DNA of 47,823 nucleotides from Nocardiopsis listeri (GTDB taxonomy: Bacteria; Actinomycetota; Actinomycetes; Streptosporangiales; Streptosporangiaceae), in NCBI RefSeq assembly GCF_020741345.1, contig NZ_DYZD01000040.1:1-47823 (forward strand). The letters run 5' to 3'. The position numbers and the translations under genes are program-made. The notes under the pieces were generated by a model that worked only from the letters and a program-made list of their open reading frames with translations, searched no databases and was not told the DNA's origin. Positions 36,121 through 45,144 of this stretch are shown here, piece after piece. The first letter of the stretch is position 1, and every line of letters starts with the position of its first letter.

Positions 36121-36235
36121 GCCAACGGCCCCCACCACAACGCTGTTCCGTCTCGGCGCGCTCTCCCCGGCCGGTCCCGGCCAAGGACGAACAGGTGTGG
36201 AACCCCGGATCCCGGAGACGTCCACGTTCGGTGGG

Positions 36236-37309
36236 TCAGGTGGCCCGTTCGAGCAGGCGTCCGGACCCGTCCGCGGCCGCCCAGTGGCAGGCCACGCGAC
36301 GCTCGGCCCCACCGCCCAGGATCTCCGGATCCACGCTCGAGCACCGGTCTGCCACCCCGGCCCGCTCGGCCTCCCCGGAGGCCAGGATCGGGCAGCGCGG
36401 GTGGAAACGACACCCCGAGGGCACCTGCTCGGGGTCCGGTGGCTCACCGCTGAGCACCACCGGCCCCTCCTCCACGTCGGAGTCGGGCAGCACCGACAGC
36501 AGGGCGCGCGTGTACGGGTGCGCGGGCGCGGACAGCACCTCCTCCACCGTGCCCAGTTCGACCACTCGACCCAGGTACATCACGGCCACCCGGTCGGCGA
36601 TGTTCCAGGCCAGACCGAGGTCGTGCGTGGCCACCAGGGCGGACAGTCCCAGTTCGTCTCGCAACTCCAGCAGCAGTCGCAGGATCTCGCCGCGCACCGA
36701 GGCGTCCAGGGACGCCACCGGTTCGTCGGCCACCAGCACCTCGGGGTCCAGGACCAGGGCGCCGGCGATCACCACCCGCTGGCGCTGGCCTCCCGACAGC
36801 TCGTGCGGGTAGCGCGAGAGGAAGCGTTCGGGCGGGCGCAGACCGGCGCGCGACAGCGCGCGTTCCACTCGTTCCGGCTCGTCGACCGTGGTGCCCTCGT
36901 GGACACGAAGCCCCTCGACCACCGACTCGTACACGGTGCGCCTCGGATTGAGCGAGCCCATCGGGTCCTGCTGCACAAGCTGCACCCGACGCCGGTAGGC
37001 CCGAAGGTCACGGGAGCGGTAGCGCAGCGGCTCGCCTTCGAACAGCACCCGACCGGCGGTGGGCCGTTCCAACCCCAGGAGCGTGCGGGCCAGGGTGGTC
37101 TTGCCGCAGCCGGACTCCCCGACCAGGGCCACGATCTCCCCGGGCCGCACGTCCAGGTGAACGCCGTCCACGGCGCGGGCGATGCCCCGTCCCCCGCCGG
37201 GGGCGAACCCGGCGGTGAAGGCCACCTCCACGGAGTCGGCCCTCAGGACGGGCGGAGTCTGCGCCTCGGGGTCGGCCGAGGGCGGACGGGGGGCGGTGTC
37301 GGCGCTCAA
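36236..37309 (-). CDS. Peptide/nickel-type ABC transporter ATP-binding protein (DppF-like)
   Basis: A 357-residue cytoplasmic ATPase, the second of the pair. Walker A is GESGCGKTT, the signature is [10 protein letters not shown], Walker B is [12 protein letters not shown] and the switch His is in [10 protein letters not shown]. The C-terminal oligopeptide-transporter domain keeps the Cys-containing [12 protein letters not shown] and VACHWA. No ATG or GTG is available near the expected start: TTG at 37309 overlaps the preceding stop as TTGA, the same 4-nt coupling used throughout this operon. It is the last gene of the operon. Confidence 0.92.
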   Translation of the reverse strand: MSADTAPRPPSADPEAQTPPVLRADSVEVAFTAGFAPGGGRGIARAVDGVHLDVRPGEIVALVGESGCGKTTLARTLLGLERPTAGRVLFEGEPLRYRSRDLRAYRRRVQLVQQDPMGSLNPRRTVYESVVEGLRVHEGTTVDEPERVERALSRAGLRPPERFLSRYPHELSGGQRQRVVIAGALVLDPEVLVADEPVASLDASVRGEILRLLLELRDELGLSALVATHDLGLAWNIADRVAVMYLGRVVELGTVEEVLSAPAHPYTRALLSVLPDSDVEEGPVVLSGEPPDPEQVPSGCRFHPRCPILASGEAERAGVADRCSSVDPEILGGGAERRVACHWAAADGSGRLLERAT

Positions 37310-38355
37310 CGGCTCGTCTCCTCTGTACTGGTCTCCCCGGTCGGGTCGACGCTCTCGCTCTCCTTCGAAAGCGATCCCGGGCCCACGTGCACGCACGCCG
37401 CGTGCCGGTCGGCGTGTCCATCGGCGTCCGGGTGGACCGGCCACAGTGGCGGATCGACGGTGGCGCACACCGACTCGGCCACCGCGCATCGCGGTCGGAA
37501 CACGCAGCCCGACGGCGGGTCGGCCGGGTCCGGCGGGTCTCCCGGAAGACCACGCGGGGCCAGTCGGGAGGCGGGATCCCCGATCTTGGGGAAGGCGGCG
37601 CTGAGCGCGCTCGCGTACGGGTGGGCGGGCCGGTGCACCACGTCCCGCGCCGGCCCGTCCTCCACGATCCGACCGGCGTACATGACCGCGACCCGGTCGC
37701 AGGTGGCGGCCAGGACGGACAGGTCGTGGCTGATCATCAGCATGCCGATGCCGGTCTCCTCGACCAGCCCGCGCAACAACGCGAGGATCTGCGCCTGGAT
37801 CATGACGTCCAGGGCGGTGGTGGCCTCGTCGGCGATGATCAGACGCGGCTCACAGGCCAGCGCCATCGCGATCATCACCCGCTGGCGTTGCCCCCCGGAC
37901 AACCGGTGGGGGTGGTCCTGGGCGCGGGAGGTGGGCAGGCCCACCTGTTCGAGGAGTTCGTCGACCCTGGCGGCGACCCGGTCCGGCTTCACGGTTTGGT
38001 GCAGCAGGAGGGGTTCGGCGATCTGATCACCGATCCGCTTGACCGGGTTGAGGGAGTGCATGGCCCCCTGGAAGACCACCGAGGCACCGACCCAGCGCAC
38101 GGCGCGCAGGCGGCCCCATTTCATCTCCAGGACGTTCTCGCCCTCCAGCAGGATGTCCCCGGTGACACGGGCACTGGCCGGAAGCAGACGCAGCAGGGCC
38201 AGGGCCACGGTGGACTTTCCGCTGCCGGACTCCCCCGCCACACCGAGGGTGTCACCGCGGTCAAGGGACAGGTTCACACCGCGCACCGCGGGGATCTCAC
38301 CCCCGCCGGTGGCGTAGGTGACGTGCAGGTCCCGGACGTCGAGAAGGCCGCTCAC
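37306..38355 (-). CDS. Peptide/nickel-type ABC transporter ATP-binding protein (DppD-like)
   Basis: A 349-residue ATPase. Walker A is GESGSGKST, the signature is [10 protein letters not shown] and Walker B is LIIADEATTALD (Ala in place of the common Pro). The switch His is in MISHDLSVLA. The C-terminal Cys-containing domain (SGCVFRPRCAV) marks the oligopeptide/nickel subfamily. The GTG start overlaps the upstream permease stop (GTGA), with GGAGGAG just before it. It works as a heterodimer with the following ATPase. Confidence 0.93.
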   Translation of the reverse strand: MSGLLDVRDLHVTYATGGGEIPAVRGVNLSLDRGDTLGVAGESGSGKSTVALALLRLLPASARVTGDILLEGENVLEMKWGRLRAVRWVGASVVFQGAMHSLNPVKRIGDQIAEPLLLHQTVKPDRVAARVDELLEQVGLPTSRAQDHPHRLSGGQRQRVMIAMALACEPRLIIADEATTALDVMIQAQILALLRGLVEETGIGMLMISHDLSVLAATCDRVAVMYAGRIVEDGPARDVVHRPAHPYASALSAAFPKIGDPASRLAPRGLPGDPPDPADPPSGCVFRPRCAVAESVCATVDPPLWPVHPDADGHADRHAACVHVGPGSLSKESESVDPTGETSTEETSR

Positions 38356-39302
38356 CCGGCTCCTCCCCTCAGACGTGGGTTGATGACGGACTCGACCGCG
38401 CGCCCGCACAGGGTGAAGGACAGCGCGACCACGGCGATGGCCAGTCCGGGCGGCACGATGTACCACCAGATCCCGGCGCTGATCGCCCCGGAGGTGCGCG
38501 CGGCCTGGAGGATGCCGCCCCAGGAGATGGTGGTGGGGTCGCCCATCCCCAGGAAGGCCAGGGTGGACTCGGCGATGATCGAGGTCGCCACCAAAAGCGT
38601 GGTCTGGGCGAGCACCACCGGCATCACGTTGGGCAACACGTGCCAGCCCATGACGTGGGCGTGGCCGCCACCGAGGGCCCGGGCACGTTCCACGTAGGGG
38701 CGGGCCTCCACCGCCAGCGTCTGGGCGCGCACCAGCCGGGCGGTGGGCGGCCAGACGGTGAGCCCGATCGCGAGGATGATCGTGCCGGTGCCGCGCGGCA
38801 GCACCGCGGCCAGGGCCACCGCCAGGACCAGGGTGGGCAGCACCAGGAACCAGTCGGTGACACGCATGATCACCGAGGAGACCACACGGCCGCCCACCCC
38901 GCCGGAGGAGCCGAAGTGACCGGCGGTGACCCCGGCCAGGGTGCCCAGGGTGACGGAGACGAACGTGGCCAGCAGGCCGACCGTCAACGAGACGCGCGCG
39001 CCCCAGATGATCAGGTCCAGGATCGAACGTCCGAAGTTGTCGGTGCCCAGTGGGAACTCCGGGCTCGGCGGCTGGTAGCTGCCGCCGGGCGCGCCGGTGA
39101 TGGTCAGGTGCGCCTGGTCCACGAACAGGGGCGCGGTCAGGGCGAGCACCCCGATCGTGAGCAGCGAGGCCAGTCCGAACAGGCCTGCGCGGTTGCGCGC
39201 GTAATCGCGGGCGAACCGGCCCAGGGCCTCACGACGTCGTTTCCGGGCCAGGGCGCGGGGCGAGACCACCGTGCCGGGCGCGGGTTCGGTGGGCGCGCTC
39301 AT
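38352..39302 (-). CDS. Peptide/nickel-type ABC transporter permease (DppC-like)
   Basis: A 316-residue permease with a basic N-terminal tail and the OppC_N-type segment (RRREALGRFARDYARNRAGLFGL). Five or six membrane helices follow. The substrate-entry phrase EFPLGTDNFGRSILDLIIWGARVSL is typical, and the EAA-type loop is YVERARALGGGHAHVMGWHVLPN. The ATG overlaps the preceding stop as ATGA. It partners with the DppB-like permease to form the channel. Confidence 0.93.
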   Translation of the reverse strand: MSAPTEPAPGTVVSPRALARKRRREALGRFARDYARNRAGLFGLASLLTIGVLALTAPLFVDQAHLTITGAPGGSYQPPSPEFPLGTDNFGRSILDLIIWGARVSLTVGLLATFVSVTLGTLAGVTAGHFGSSGGVGGRVVSSVIMRVTDWFLVLPTLVLAVALAAVLPRGTGTIILAIGLTVWPPTARLVRAQTLAVEARPYVERARALGGGHAHVMGWHVLPNVMPVVLAQTTLLVATSIIAESTLAFLGMGDPTTISWGGILQAARTSGAISAGIWWYIVPPGLAIAVVALSFTLCGRAVESVINPRLRGGAG

Positions 39303-40369
39303 GGGCGCACCCGTGGGTCGAGCAGCGGATACACCAGGTCGGCCAGGAGGTTCATGAGGATCACCGAGGCCGCGAAGACCACGAACAGCCCTTGGACGAG
39401 GCCGAGGTCGGGGACTTCCAGGCCGGAGTAGAAGAGTTGGCCGAGGCCGGGCCAGGAGAAGACCGTCTCCACCAGGATCACCCCGGAGACGACCTGTCCG
39501 AGGTTGAGGAAGATGAGCGTGACGGTGGGCAACAGCGCGTTGGGAACGGCGTGCCTGCGCCTGACCAGGACGTCGCGCAGTCCCTTGGCGCGAGCGGTGG
39601 TCAGGTAGTCCGCCCCCTTCTCGTCCATGAGGGAGGAGCGCATGATCATCAGGTACTGGGCGTAGATGACCGCCACCATGGTGGTGACCGGCAGGACCAT
39701 GTGCTGTGCGGTGCTCAGCGCGCGTTCCACCGGTCCGGTCAGCCCCGGGTCGACCATGCCGCCGGTCGGGAACAGGCCGGGCATGAAACCGCGGCCGGAG
39801 GCCAGCAGGACGATGAGGAGCAGGCCGAGCCAGAACGTGGGCACCGACCAGAAGAACAGCGCGACGGCGGTGTTGACCCGGTCGCCGCGCCCGCCCGGAT
39901 TCCAACCTGCCCGCGACCCCAGGAACAGGCCGAGCAGGGCGGCGATGATCGTGCCGGTGCCGGCGAGCAGGATGGTCGGCCCCAGGCGCTCCAGGATGAG
40001 GTCGACGACCGGTTCGCGGTATTGGAAGGACACGCCCAGGTCGAGGTGGATCAGCCCTTCGGCGTAGTCGAGGAACTGCCGCCACAGGGGTTGGTCGAGG
40101 CCGAACTGACGGCGCAGTTCCGCGCGCTGTTCGGCGGTGACCTCACGCCCCTCCGTCATGGCGCGGACGGGGTCACCGGGCAGGATCCGAAAGAGGAAGA
40201 ACCCGGCGACGATCACGGCGAACAGGGACACGACCGCTGTCAGCAGACGACCGAGCACGTAGGTGATCACCCGCCGTGCCCGGTGCCCGCCCCCGGGGGC
40301 CGCCGGGGCGGGGAGCTCGTCGGCCCCCGCCCCGTCCGATCCGTCCGCCTCGATGGGCGTCGTCGTCAC
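39299..40369 (-). CDS. Peptide/nickel-type ABC transporter permease (DppB-like)
   Basis: A 356-residue permease. After an acidic, Pro-rich N-terminus of about 35 residues the first helix appears (VLGRLLTAVVSLFAVIVAGF), then the hallmark FRILPGDPVRAMTEGREVT and FGLDQPLWRQFLDYAEGLIHLDLGVSF. The conserved loop GADYLTTARAKGLRDVLVRRRHAVPNALLP and the C-terminal ETVFSWPGLGQLFY are intact. The GTG start overlaps the binding-protein stop (GTGA). The N-terminal extension is longer than in E. coli DppB. Confidence 0.92.
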   Translation of the reverse strand: MTTTPIEADGSDGAGADELPAPAAPGGGHRARRVITYVLGRLLTAVVSLFAVIVAGFFLFRILPGDPVRAMTEGREVTAEQRAELRRQFGLDQPLWRQFLDYAEGLIHLDLGVSFQYREPVVDLILERLGPTILLAGTGTIIAALLGLFLGSRAGWNPGGRGDRVNTAVALFFWSVPTFWLGLLLIVLLASGRGFMPGLFPTGGMVDPGLTGPVERALSTAQHMVLPVTTMVAVIYAQYLMIMRSSLMDEKGADYLTTARAKGLRDVLVRRRHAVPNALLPTVTLIFLNLGQVVSGVILVETVFSWPGLGQLFYSGLEVPDLGLVQGLFVVFAASVILMNLLADLVYPLLDPRVRP

Positions 40370-42204
40370 TCGCGGTCCTCCACGGTGGAACGGTTGCGGA
40401 AGAACAGGAAGGCGCCACCGGCGAGCAGGACGAGGACCACGGCGCCGACGCCGATGCCCACCCCGGTGGAGATCCCACCGCTGTTCGCGTCGGATCCGCC
40501 GGCCACGGGCTGGGCGGACCACCAGGCCCAGTAGCCGTCCTGACCCCAGATGTTGCCGCCCTCGGTCGGCTCCAGCCGGATGCTCTCGATGTGGTCGGTC
40601 CGGTAGGCCTCCATGATGTTCGGGTAGGCCAGGACGTTGACGACGGCCTCTTCGTAGAGGATCTCCTGCATCCGGTGGACGATCTCGGCGCGGGCCTCGT
40701 GGTCGTACTCGCTCAGCTGCGCCTCGTAGAGCTCGTCGTACTCCTCGTCGCAGAAGTAGGCGTCGCCCTGCATGGTGCCCGGTTCGGTGGGCAACGCGTC
40801 GCAGGTGTGGATGCTGAACACGTAGTCGGGGTCGGGGTTGACCGTCCACCCGGTGAAGATGAGGTCGTACTCGGCGTCGTAGAGGGCGTCGCTCAGGATG
40901 CCCGGGTCGACGGTCCGGTTGTCGATCTCGACACCGATGTCGGCGAGGCGCTCGGCGATGACCTGTCCGGCCTGGACGTTGTCCGGGCGGTCGGAGTGGA
41001 CGTGCATGCGCAGTTCGAGGCGGTCGCCGTCGGGTGAGACGCGCACACCGTCGTCGCCCCTGTCGTAGCCGGCCTCGTCGAGCATTTCGTTGGCGGCGTC
41101 CGGGTCGAAGTCGAGGATGGCCTCCTCGCCCTCGGGCGACCAGTGGAAGTCGGTGTAACGCGGCGGGATGTAGCCGCCGGCCGCGACGGCCTGGCCGTTG
41201 GCGCCCTGCTGGACGATCTCCTCGTTGTCGATGCCCATGACGATGGCCTGGCGCAGGGTCCGGTCCTGGAGCGCGGGGTGTCCGTCGCCGAACGCCTCAC
41301 CGTCCTGGGTCTGCGCGCCCGGGTTGATCGTGAAGGCCTGGAACCGCTTGCCGTCGGCGATGTTGACGGCGATGTCCTCGGCCGACTCCAGGGAGGTGAC
41401 CTGGGCGTCGGTCAGTTCGTAGACGAAGGAGACCTCTCCGCTGCGCAGCGCCTCGACGGCGGCGTCCTTCTCGGAGTAGTAGCGGAAGTACAGCTCGTCG
41501 AAGCCGGCGGGGCCGCGCCAGTGGTCGGGGTTGGCCTCCAGGCGGATGTGCTCCCCTCGAGAGTGCTCGGTGAGGGCGAAGGGACCGCTGCCGACCGTGG
41601 GGAAGTCGTCTCCGGCGTAGTCGGAGAAGTTCTCGCCCTCCTCCTCCACGATCGGTTCCCACACGTGTCGGGGCACGATCGGGACGTTGAGCGCGGTCAT
41701 GGTGGCCTGGGGTTCGTCGAGTTCGATGACCACGGTGTGGTCGTCCTCGGCGGTGACCTCCTCGAACCCGGCGACGTAGTTGCCCGAGGCGATGGCCGCG
41801 GCGTCGTTCTCCATGATGGTGGTGAAGGTCCAGGCGACGTCGTCGGCGGTGAGCTGCTCGCCGTCGGTGAAGAAGACGTCGTCACGGAGGTTGAAGGTCC
41901 AGGTCAGACCGTCGTCGGAGGTGTCCCAGCTCTCCGCGAGAGAGGGCGCGGGCTCATTGGTCTCCGGGTCGACCGTCACGATGCTGTCGTAGACGTGTCT
42001 GAGGATGTTGGTGGTGACGGCCAACTGCGCCGTGAAGGGGTTGAACGAGTCCACCTGCTGGGAGATGGCCACGGTGAGGGTGTTCGCGTCGGTCTCATCG
42101 GCCGCCGCGGGTACCGCGGACAGCCCCCCGACCAGGATCAGCGCGCCGGTGGAGGCCAGCGTCCGTCGAAGAAGGGTGCCGGAGGGAGGTGGGTGCTGTG
42201 TCAT
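40366..42204 (-). CDS. Peptide/nickel-type ABC transporter substrate-binding protein, membrane-anchored at the C-terminus
   Basis: A 612-residue family-5 solute-binding protein (SBP_bac_5). The N-terminus is a Sec signal (RRTLASTGALILVGGLSAVPAAA) cut by signal peptidase I; there is no lipobox cysteine. Domain marks are SFNPFTAQLAVTTNILRHVYDS, PSLAESWDTSDDGLTWTF and VGSGPFALTEH. Unusually, the end carries a Gly/Ser linker, one hydrophobic helix (STGVGIGVGAVVLVLLAGGAFLFF, written as two parts: STGVGIGVGAV and VLVLLAGGAFLFF) and a basic stop (RNRSTVEDRE). It is therefore tethered as a type I membrane protein. AGGGG precedes the ATG at 42204. The ligand (peptide, nickel or other) cannot be assigned. 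Confidence 0.93.
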   Translation of the reverse strand: MTQHPPPSGTLLRRTLASTGALILVGGLSAVPAAADETDANTLTVAISQQVDSFNPFTAQLAVTTNILRHVYDSIVTVDPETNEPAPSLAESWDTSDDGLTWTFNLRDDVFFTDGEQLTADDVAWTFTTIMENDAAAIASGNYVAGFEEVTAEDDHTVVIELDEPQATMTALNVPIVPRHVWEPIVEEEGENFSDYAGDDFPTVGSGPFALTEHSRGEHIRLEANPDHWRGPAGFDELYFRYYSEKDAAVEALRSGEVSFVYELTDAQVTSLESAEDIAVNIADGKRFQAFTINPGAQTQDGEAFGDGHPALQDRTLRQAIVMGIDNEEIVQQGANGQAVAAGGYIPPRYTDFHWSPEGEEAILDFDPDAANEMLDEAGYDRGDDGVRVSPDGDRLELRMHVHSDRPDNVQAGQVIAERLADIGVEIDNRTVDPGILSDALYDAEYDLIFTGWTVNPDPDYVFSIHTCDALPTEPGTMQGDAYFCDEEYDELYEAQLSEYDHEARAEIVHRMQEILYEEAVVNVLAYPNIMEAYRTDHIESIRLEPTEGGNIWGQDGYWAWWSAQPVAGGSDANSGGISTGVGIGVGAVVLVLLAGGAFLFFRNRSTVEDRE

Positions 42205-42254
42205 GACGGCCCCTGTCGGTTCATCGTGGGGTGGTGGCCGGGCCACCTGGGGGT

Positions 42255-42273
42255 TGTTGGTTGTCTACCAACA
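42255..42273. promoter_or_regulatory. Inverted repeat in the ABC operon / YdjM divergent promoter
   Basis: TGTTGGT-TGTCT-ACCAACA is a perfect 7-bp dyad with a 5-nt spacer, about 50 bp upstream of the binding-protein start. It is a plausible operator for the importer operon; no regulator gene is adjacent. Confidence 0.5.
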
Positions 42274-42405
42274 GGTTGTGATGAGCGTCAATCATCTCCC
42301 AGGTGAGGCGGGATATCGCAACCCATTCGACTCCTACGCCGGGAATCCGGGGCGTTTCGCGGGACCGGAGTGACGAAAGGGCTCCTGATCGGTCGACCGA
42401 AAACC

Positions 42406-42445
42406 GAACTCCGATTCGCGGCGAATAGGGGACTTCCGCTACGGT
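42406..42445 (+). promoter_or_regulatory. Candidate promoter of the YdjM-like gene with a degenerate LexA-like dyad
   Basis: TACGGT (42440-42445) ends 7 nt before the ATG and fits TANNNT. Upstream, CGAAC-TCCG-ATTCG (GAAC-N4-ATTC at 42406-42417) is one base from the LexA core GAAC-N4-GTTC. It lies where a -35 would be. E. coli ydjM is known to be LexA-regulated, but this site is imperfect. Confidence 0.4.
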
Positions 42446-42452
42446 TCCCGCC

Positions 42453-43166
42453 ATGATGGGGCACTCTCACGCACTGAGCGGCGTGGTCGGTTGGATGGCG
42501 GTCGTTCCGTTCGTCCAAGGCAAGGAATTCCTCGGACTCAGTTTCGCGCTGGGCCCGGGTGAGATCGTCGCCGGATCCTTGGTGTGCGCGGGGGCGGCCC
42601 TCCTGCCCGACGTGGACCACAAGAGCGCGACGGTGACCAAGACCTACGGGAAGGTCACCGAGGTCCTCAGTGACATCTTGAACTGGGCCTTCGGCGGTCA
42701 CCGGATGGGGACGCACTCGTTCTTCTTCGCCGCCTTGATGGGCATCCTGGTCACCCTCCTGGCCCTGTGGTCGGAGTTGGCCGTTCAGGTGTTCGTGTTC
42801 CTGCTCATCGGTATCGCGCTCCAGGGTCTGGGATTCGGTCTGGACAAGAACCGTGCGGCGTCGGGGATCATCAACGCCCTGGGCACCGCGGCGATCACCT
42901 TGGGCCTGTACGCGGCCGGCCTGAACTACACCTGGCTCGGCGTGGCGGTCGCCTTCGGCGTGATCCTGCACTTCTTCGGCGACATGATCACCAAGATGGG
43001 CGTCCCGATCTTCTGGCCGTTCTGGAAGAAGCGCATCGGCCAGGGCCGGGGATTCGCCACCGACGGTCCCGTGGAGAAGAAGGTCGTCACCCCGCTGCTC
43101 ACCATCGGGGTCGTGGTCGGGTCGATCTACCTCTTCGACTGGCCCACCCTGCTTCCCCAGCACTGA
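42453..43166 (+). CDS. YdjM-like metal-dependent membrane hydrolase family protein
   Basis: A 237-residue PF04307-type inner-membrane protein. Conserved polar motifs are MMGHSHALSG at the N-terminus, LLPDVDHKSATVT (residues 51-63) and GGHRMGTHS (81-89); these His/Asp residues form the presumed metal site. Six or so membrane helices surround them. The enzymatic activity is not established; in E. coli the homologue belongs to the SOS regulon. The C-terminal part (IFWPFWKKRIG, FATDGPVEKK) is also family-typical. A -10-like hexamer 7 nt upstream and no ribosome-binding site suggest a leaderless mRNA. Confidence 0.9.
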   Translation: MMGHSHALSGVVGWMAVVPFVQGKEFLGLSFALGPGEIVAGSLVCAGAALLPDVDHKSATVTKTYGKVTEVLSDILNWAFGGHRMGTHSFFFAALMGILVTLLALWSELAVQVFVFLLIGIALQGLGFGLDKNRAASGIINALGTAAITLGLYAAGLNYTWLGVAVAFGVILHFFGDMITKMGVPIFWPFWKKRIGQGRGFATDGPVEKKVVTPLLTIGVVVGSIYLFDWPTLLPQH

Positions 43167-43218
43167 CCTTCACCGGCTCGTCCGGGTCCGGTCGACGGCG
43201 CCCACGGCGTGGTCCTGG

Positions 43219-43244
43219 CCCGGGTGAGGCCCGGGTTCTAGGCT
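43219..43244 (+). promoter_or_regulatory. Hairpin and -10 element before the O-methyltransferase gene
   Basis: CCCGGG-TGAGG-CCCGGG (43219-43235 region) could terminate the YdjM-like gene. Immediately after it TAGGCT (43239-43244) ends 7 nt before the GTG at 43252, consistent with a leaderless transcript. Confidence 0.45.
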
Positions 43245-43251
43245 TGCGAGC

Positions 43252-43911
43252 GTGACTCGAACCTCAGAAGGCCTCACCCCGGAACTGCACTCCTACATCG
43301 TCGCCCACAGCGACCCGATCGACCCGGTCCTCGTGGACCTCTCCGAGGAGACCGCCCGGCTCTTCCCCGACCGCAAGGGCATGCAGATCGGACCCGAGCA
43401 GGGAGTGTTCACCACCCTGCTCACCCGGCTGTCCGGAGCCCGGAACGTGGTGGAGGTCGGCACCTTCACCGGTTACTCCTCCATCTGCTTCGCCCGCGGA
43501 CTGCCCGACGACGGCACCCTCCTGGCCTTGGACATCAGCGAGGAGTGGACGTCGGTGGCCCGCCGCTACTGGGAGCGCGCCGGGGTCTCCGGCAAGATCG
43601 AGCTGCGGATCGGCCCGGCCCTGGAGTCCCTGCGCGCACTGCCCGAGGACACCCGGTTCGACCTGGCCTTCCTGGACGCGGACAAGACCGGTTACCTCGA
43701 TTACTGGGAGGAACTGGTCCCGCGGATCCGCCCCGGCGGGCTGCTCCTGGCGGACAACACCCTCTCCCACGGGCGGGTGATCGACCCCGAGCAGACCTCA
43801 CCCCACGTGCAGGGCATCCGTGACTTCAACGACCGGGTGGTGGCCGACGACCGGGTCTCCCAGGTCCTGCTGCCGCTCGGCGACGGGCTCACCCTGGCCC
43901 GAAAGCTGTGA
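43252..43911 (+). CDS. O-methyltransferase, CCoAOMT/Methyltransf_3 type
   Basis: A 219-residue class I SAM methyltransferase of the cation-dependent catechol/caffeoyl-CoA type. Motif I is VVEVGTFTGYSSICFARGL (around residues 66-84), preceded by KGMQIGPEQGVFTTLL. The divalent-metal site is in AFLDADKTGYLDYWEEL, with LADNTLSHGRV after it. Family members methylate small catechols in natural-product or detoxification pathways; no partner genes are nearby. The GTG start follows a TAGGCT hexamer at leaderless spacing. Confidence 0.93.
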   Translation: MTRTSEGLTPELHSYIVAHSDPIDPVLVDLSEETARLFPDRKGMQIGPEQGVFTTLLTRLSGARNVVEVGTFTGYSSICFARGLPDDGTLLALDISEEWTSVARRYWERAGVSGKIELRIGPALESLRALPEDTRFDLAFLDADKTGYLDYWEELVPRIRPGGLLLADNTLSHGRVIDPEQTSPHVQGIRDFNDRVVADDRVSQVLLPLGDGLTLARKL

Positions 43912-43984
43912 CCCCGTCCGGTGGTCCTGTGCGAGTTGTCCACGGGACCACCGGTTTCCCGGGCGGGGACACCCGCGACTTGGG

Positions 43985-43990
43985 TAATGT
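43985..43990 (+). promoter_or_regulatory. Candidate -10 element for sbcD
   Basis: TAATGT ends 8 nt before the ATG at 43999 and fits TANNNT; no Shine-Dalgarno is visible. Confidence 0.45.
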
Positions 43991-43998
43991 CCAGTCCC

Positions 43999-45144
43999 AT
44001 GCGCCTGCTGCACACATCGGACTGGCACCTGGGTCGTTCCTTCCACCGGGAGAACCTCATCGACGCCCAGGCCGCGTTCCTGGACCACCTCGTCGACACC
44101 GTCCACGCCGAACGGATCGACGTGGTCGTGGTCGCCGGGGACCTCTACGACCGCGCCCTGCCACCGGTGGACGCCGTGCGCCTGTTCGACCGGGCACTGG
44201 GCCGGATCCGCGCGACCGGGGCACGCGCCGTGTTGATCAGCGGCAACCATGACTCCCTCACCCGCATGGCCTTCGCCACCGACCTCATCGACGCCGCCGG
44301 GATCCACCTGCGCAGCTCCCTGGAGGGCGTGGGAGAGCCTGTGGTCATCGACGACGAGCACGGACCGGTCGCCTTCTACGGCATCCCCTACCTGGAACCG
44401 GAGATCGCCCGGCACCACTGGGACCTGACCGGGCGAGGGCACCCCGCGGTGATCGGACACGCCATGGACCTGGTCCGGGCCGACCTGGAGGAGCGCCCCG
44501 GCACCCGTTCGGTGGTGCTCTCGCACGCCTTCGTCACCGGCGGAGAGGGCTCCGACAGCGAACGCGACATCTCCGTGGGCGGCGCCTCGCACGTGCCCGC
44601 CTCCATCTACGACGGGGTCGACTACGTCGCCCTGGGCCACCTGCACGGCCGACAGACCATCACCCCCACGGTGCGCTATCCGGGCAGCCCCTTGGCCTAC
44701 TCCTTCTCCGAGGAACGCCACCGCAAGGGCTGCTGGGTGGTGGAGCTGGACGCCGGCGGGTTCGCCGGGGCCGAGTTCGTGGACGCCCCGGTGCCACGCC
44801 CCCTCGCCCGGATCCGCGGGCGTCTGGAGGACCTGCTCACCGGCACCGGGTGGGAGCGTTACACCGACCACTGGCTACAGGTCACCCTCACCGACCCGCG
44901 TAGGCCGACCCGGCCCATGGAACGGCTGCGCGAACGGTTCCCGCACGCCCTGTTGCTGGAGTTCGCCCCCGAGGGCGGTGCCCCCGACCGGCGACCCGTG
45001 ACCGGCGCGATCGCCGAACGCCCCGAACGCGACGTGGTCGCCGACTTCGTCGAATGGGCCCGCGGGGTGCCCGCCACCCCGGAGGAGAGCGCGCTCGTGG
45101 ACCGGGCCATCGAAGAGGTTCGGCTCCAGGAAGGGATCCACTGA
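43999..45144 (+). CDS. sbcD: Exonuclease SbcD (Mre11-type nuclease subunit)
   Basis: A 381-residue calcineurin-like nuclease that, with SbcC, opens hairpins and processes double-strand ends. All phosphodiesterase motifs are present: D8-x-H10 in HTSDWHLG, AGDLYD (around 51), SGNHDS (around 83), LSHAF and GHLHG. The capping/DNA-binding domain follows. The ATG at 43999 gives the standard MRLLHTSDWHLGR start. The stop overlaps the sbcC ATG by one base (TGATG), coupling the subunits. Confidence 0.96.
   Translation: MRLLHTSDWHLGRSFHRENLIDAQAAFLDHLVDTVHAERIDVVVVAGDLYDRALPPVDAVRLFDRALGRIRATGARAVLISGNHDSLTRMAFATDLIDAAGIHLRSSLEGVGEPVVIDDEHGPVAFYGIPYLEPEIARHHWDLTGRGHPAVIGHAMDLVRADLEERPGTRSVVLSHAFVTGGEGSDSERDISVGGASHVPASIYDGVDYVALGHLHGRQTITPTVRYPGSPLAYSFSEERHRKGCWVVELDAGGFAGAEFVDAPVPRPLARIRGRLEDLLTGTGWERYTDHWLQVTLTDPRRPTRPMERLRERFPHALLLEFAPEGGAPDRRPVTGAIAERPERDVVADFVEWARGVPATPEESALVDRAIEEVRLQEGIH

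Noticed and set aside
42277..42292. TGTGATGAGCGTCAAT as a second Crp-type site upstream of the peptide importer
   Set aside because: The second half-site (TCAAT) matches TCACA at only three of five bases; this is too weak to support a call.
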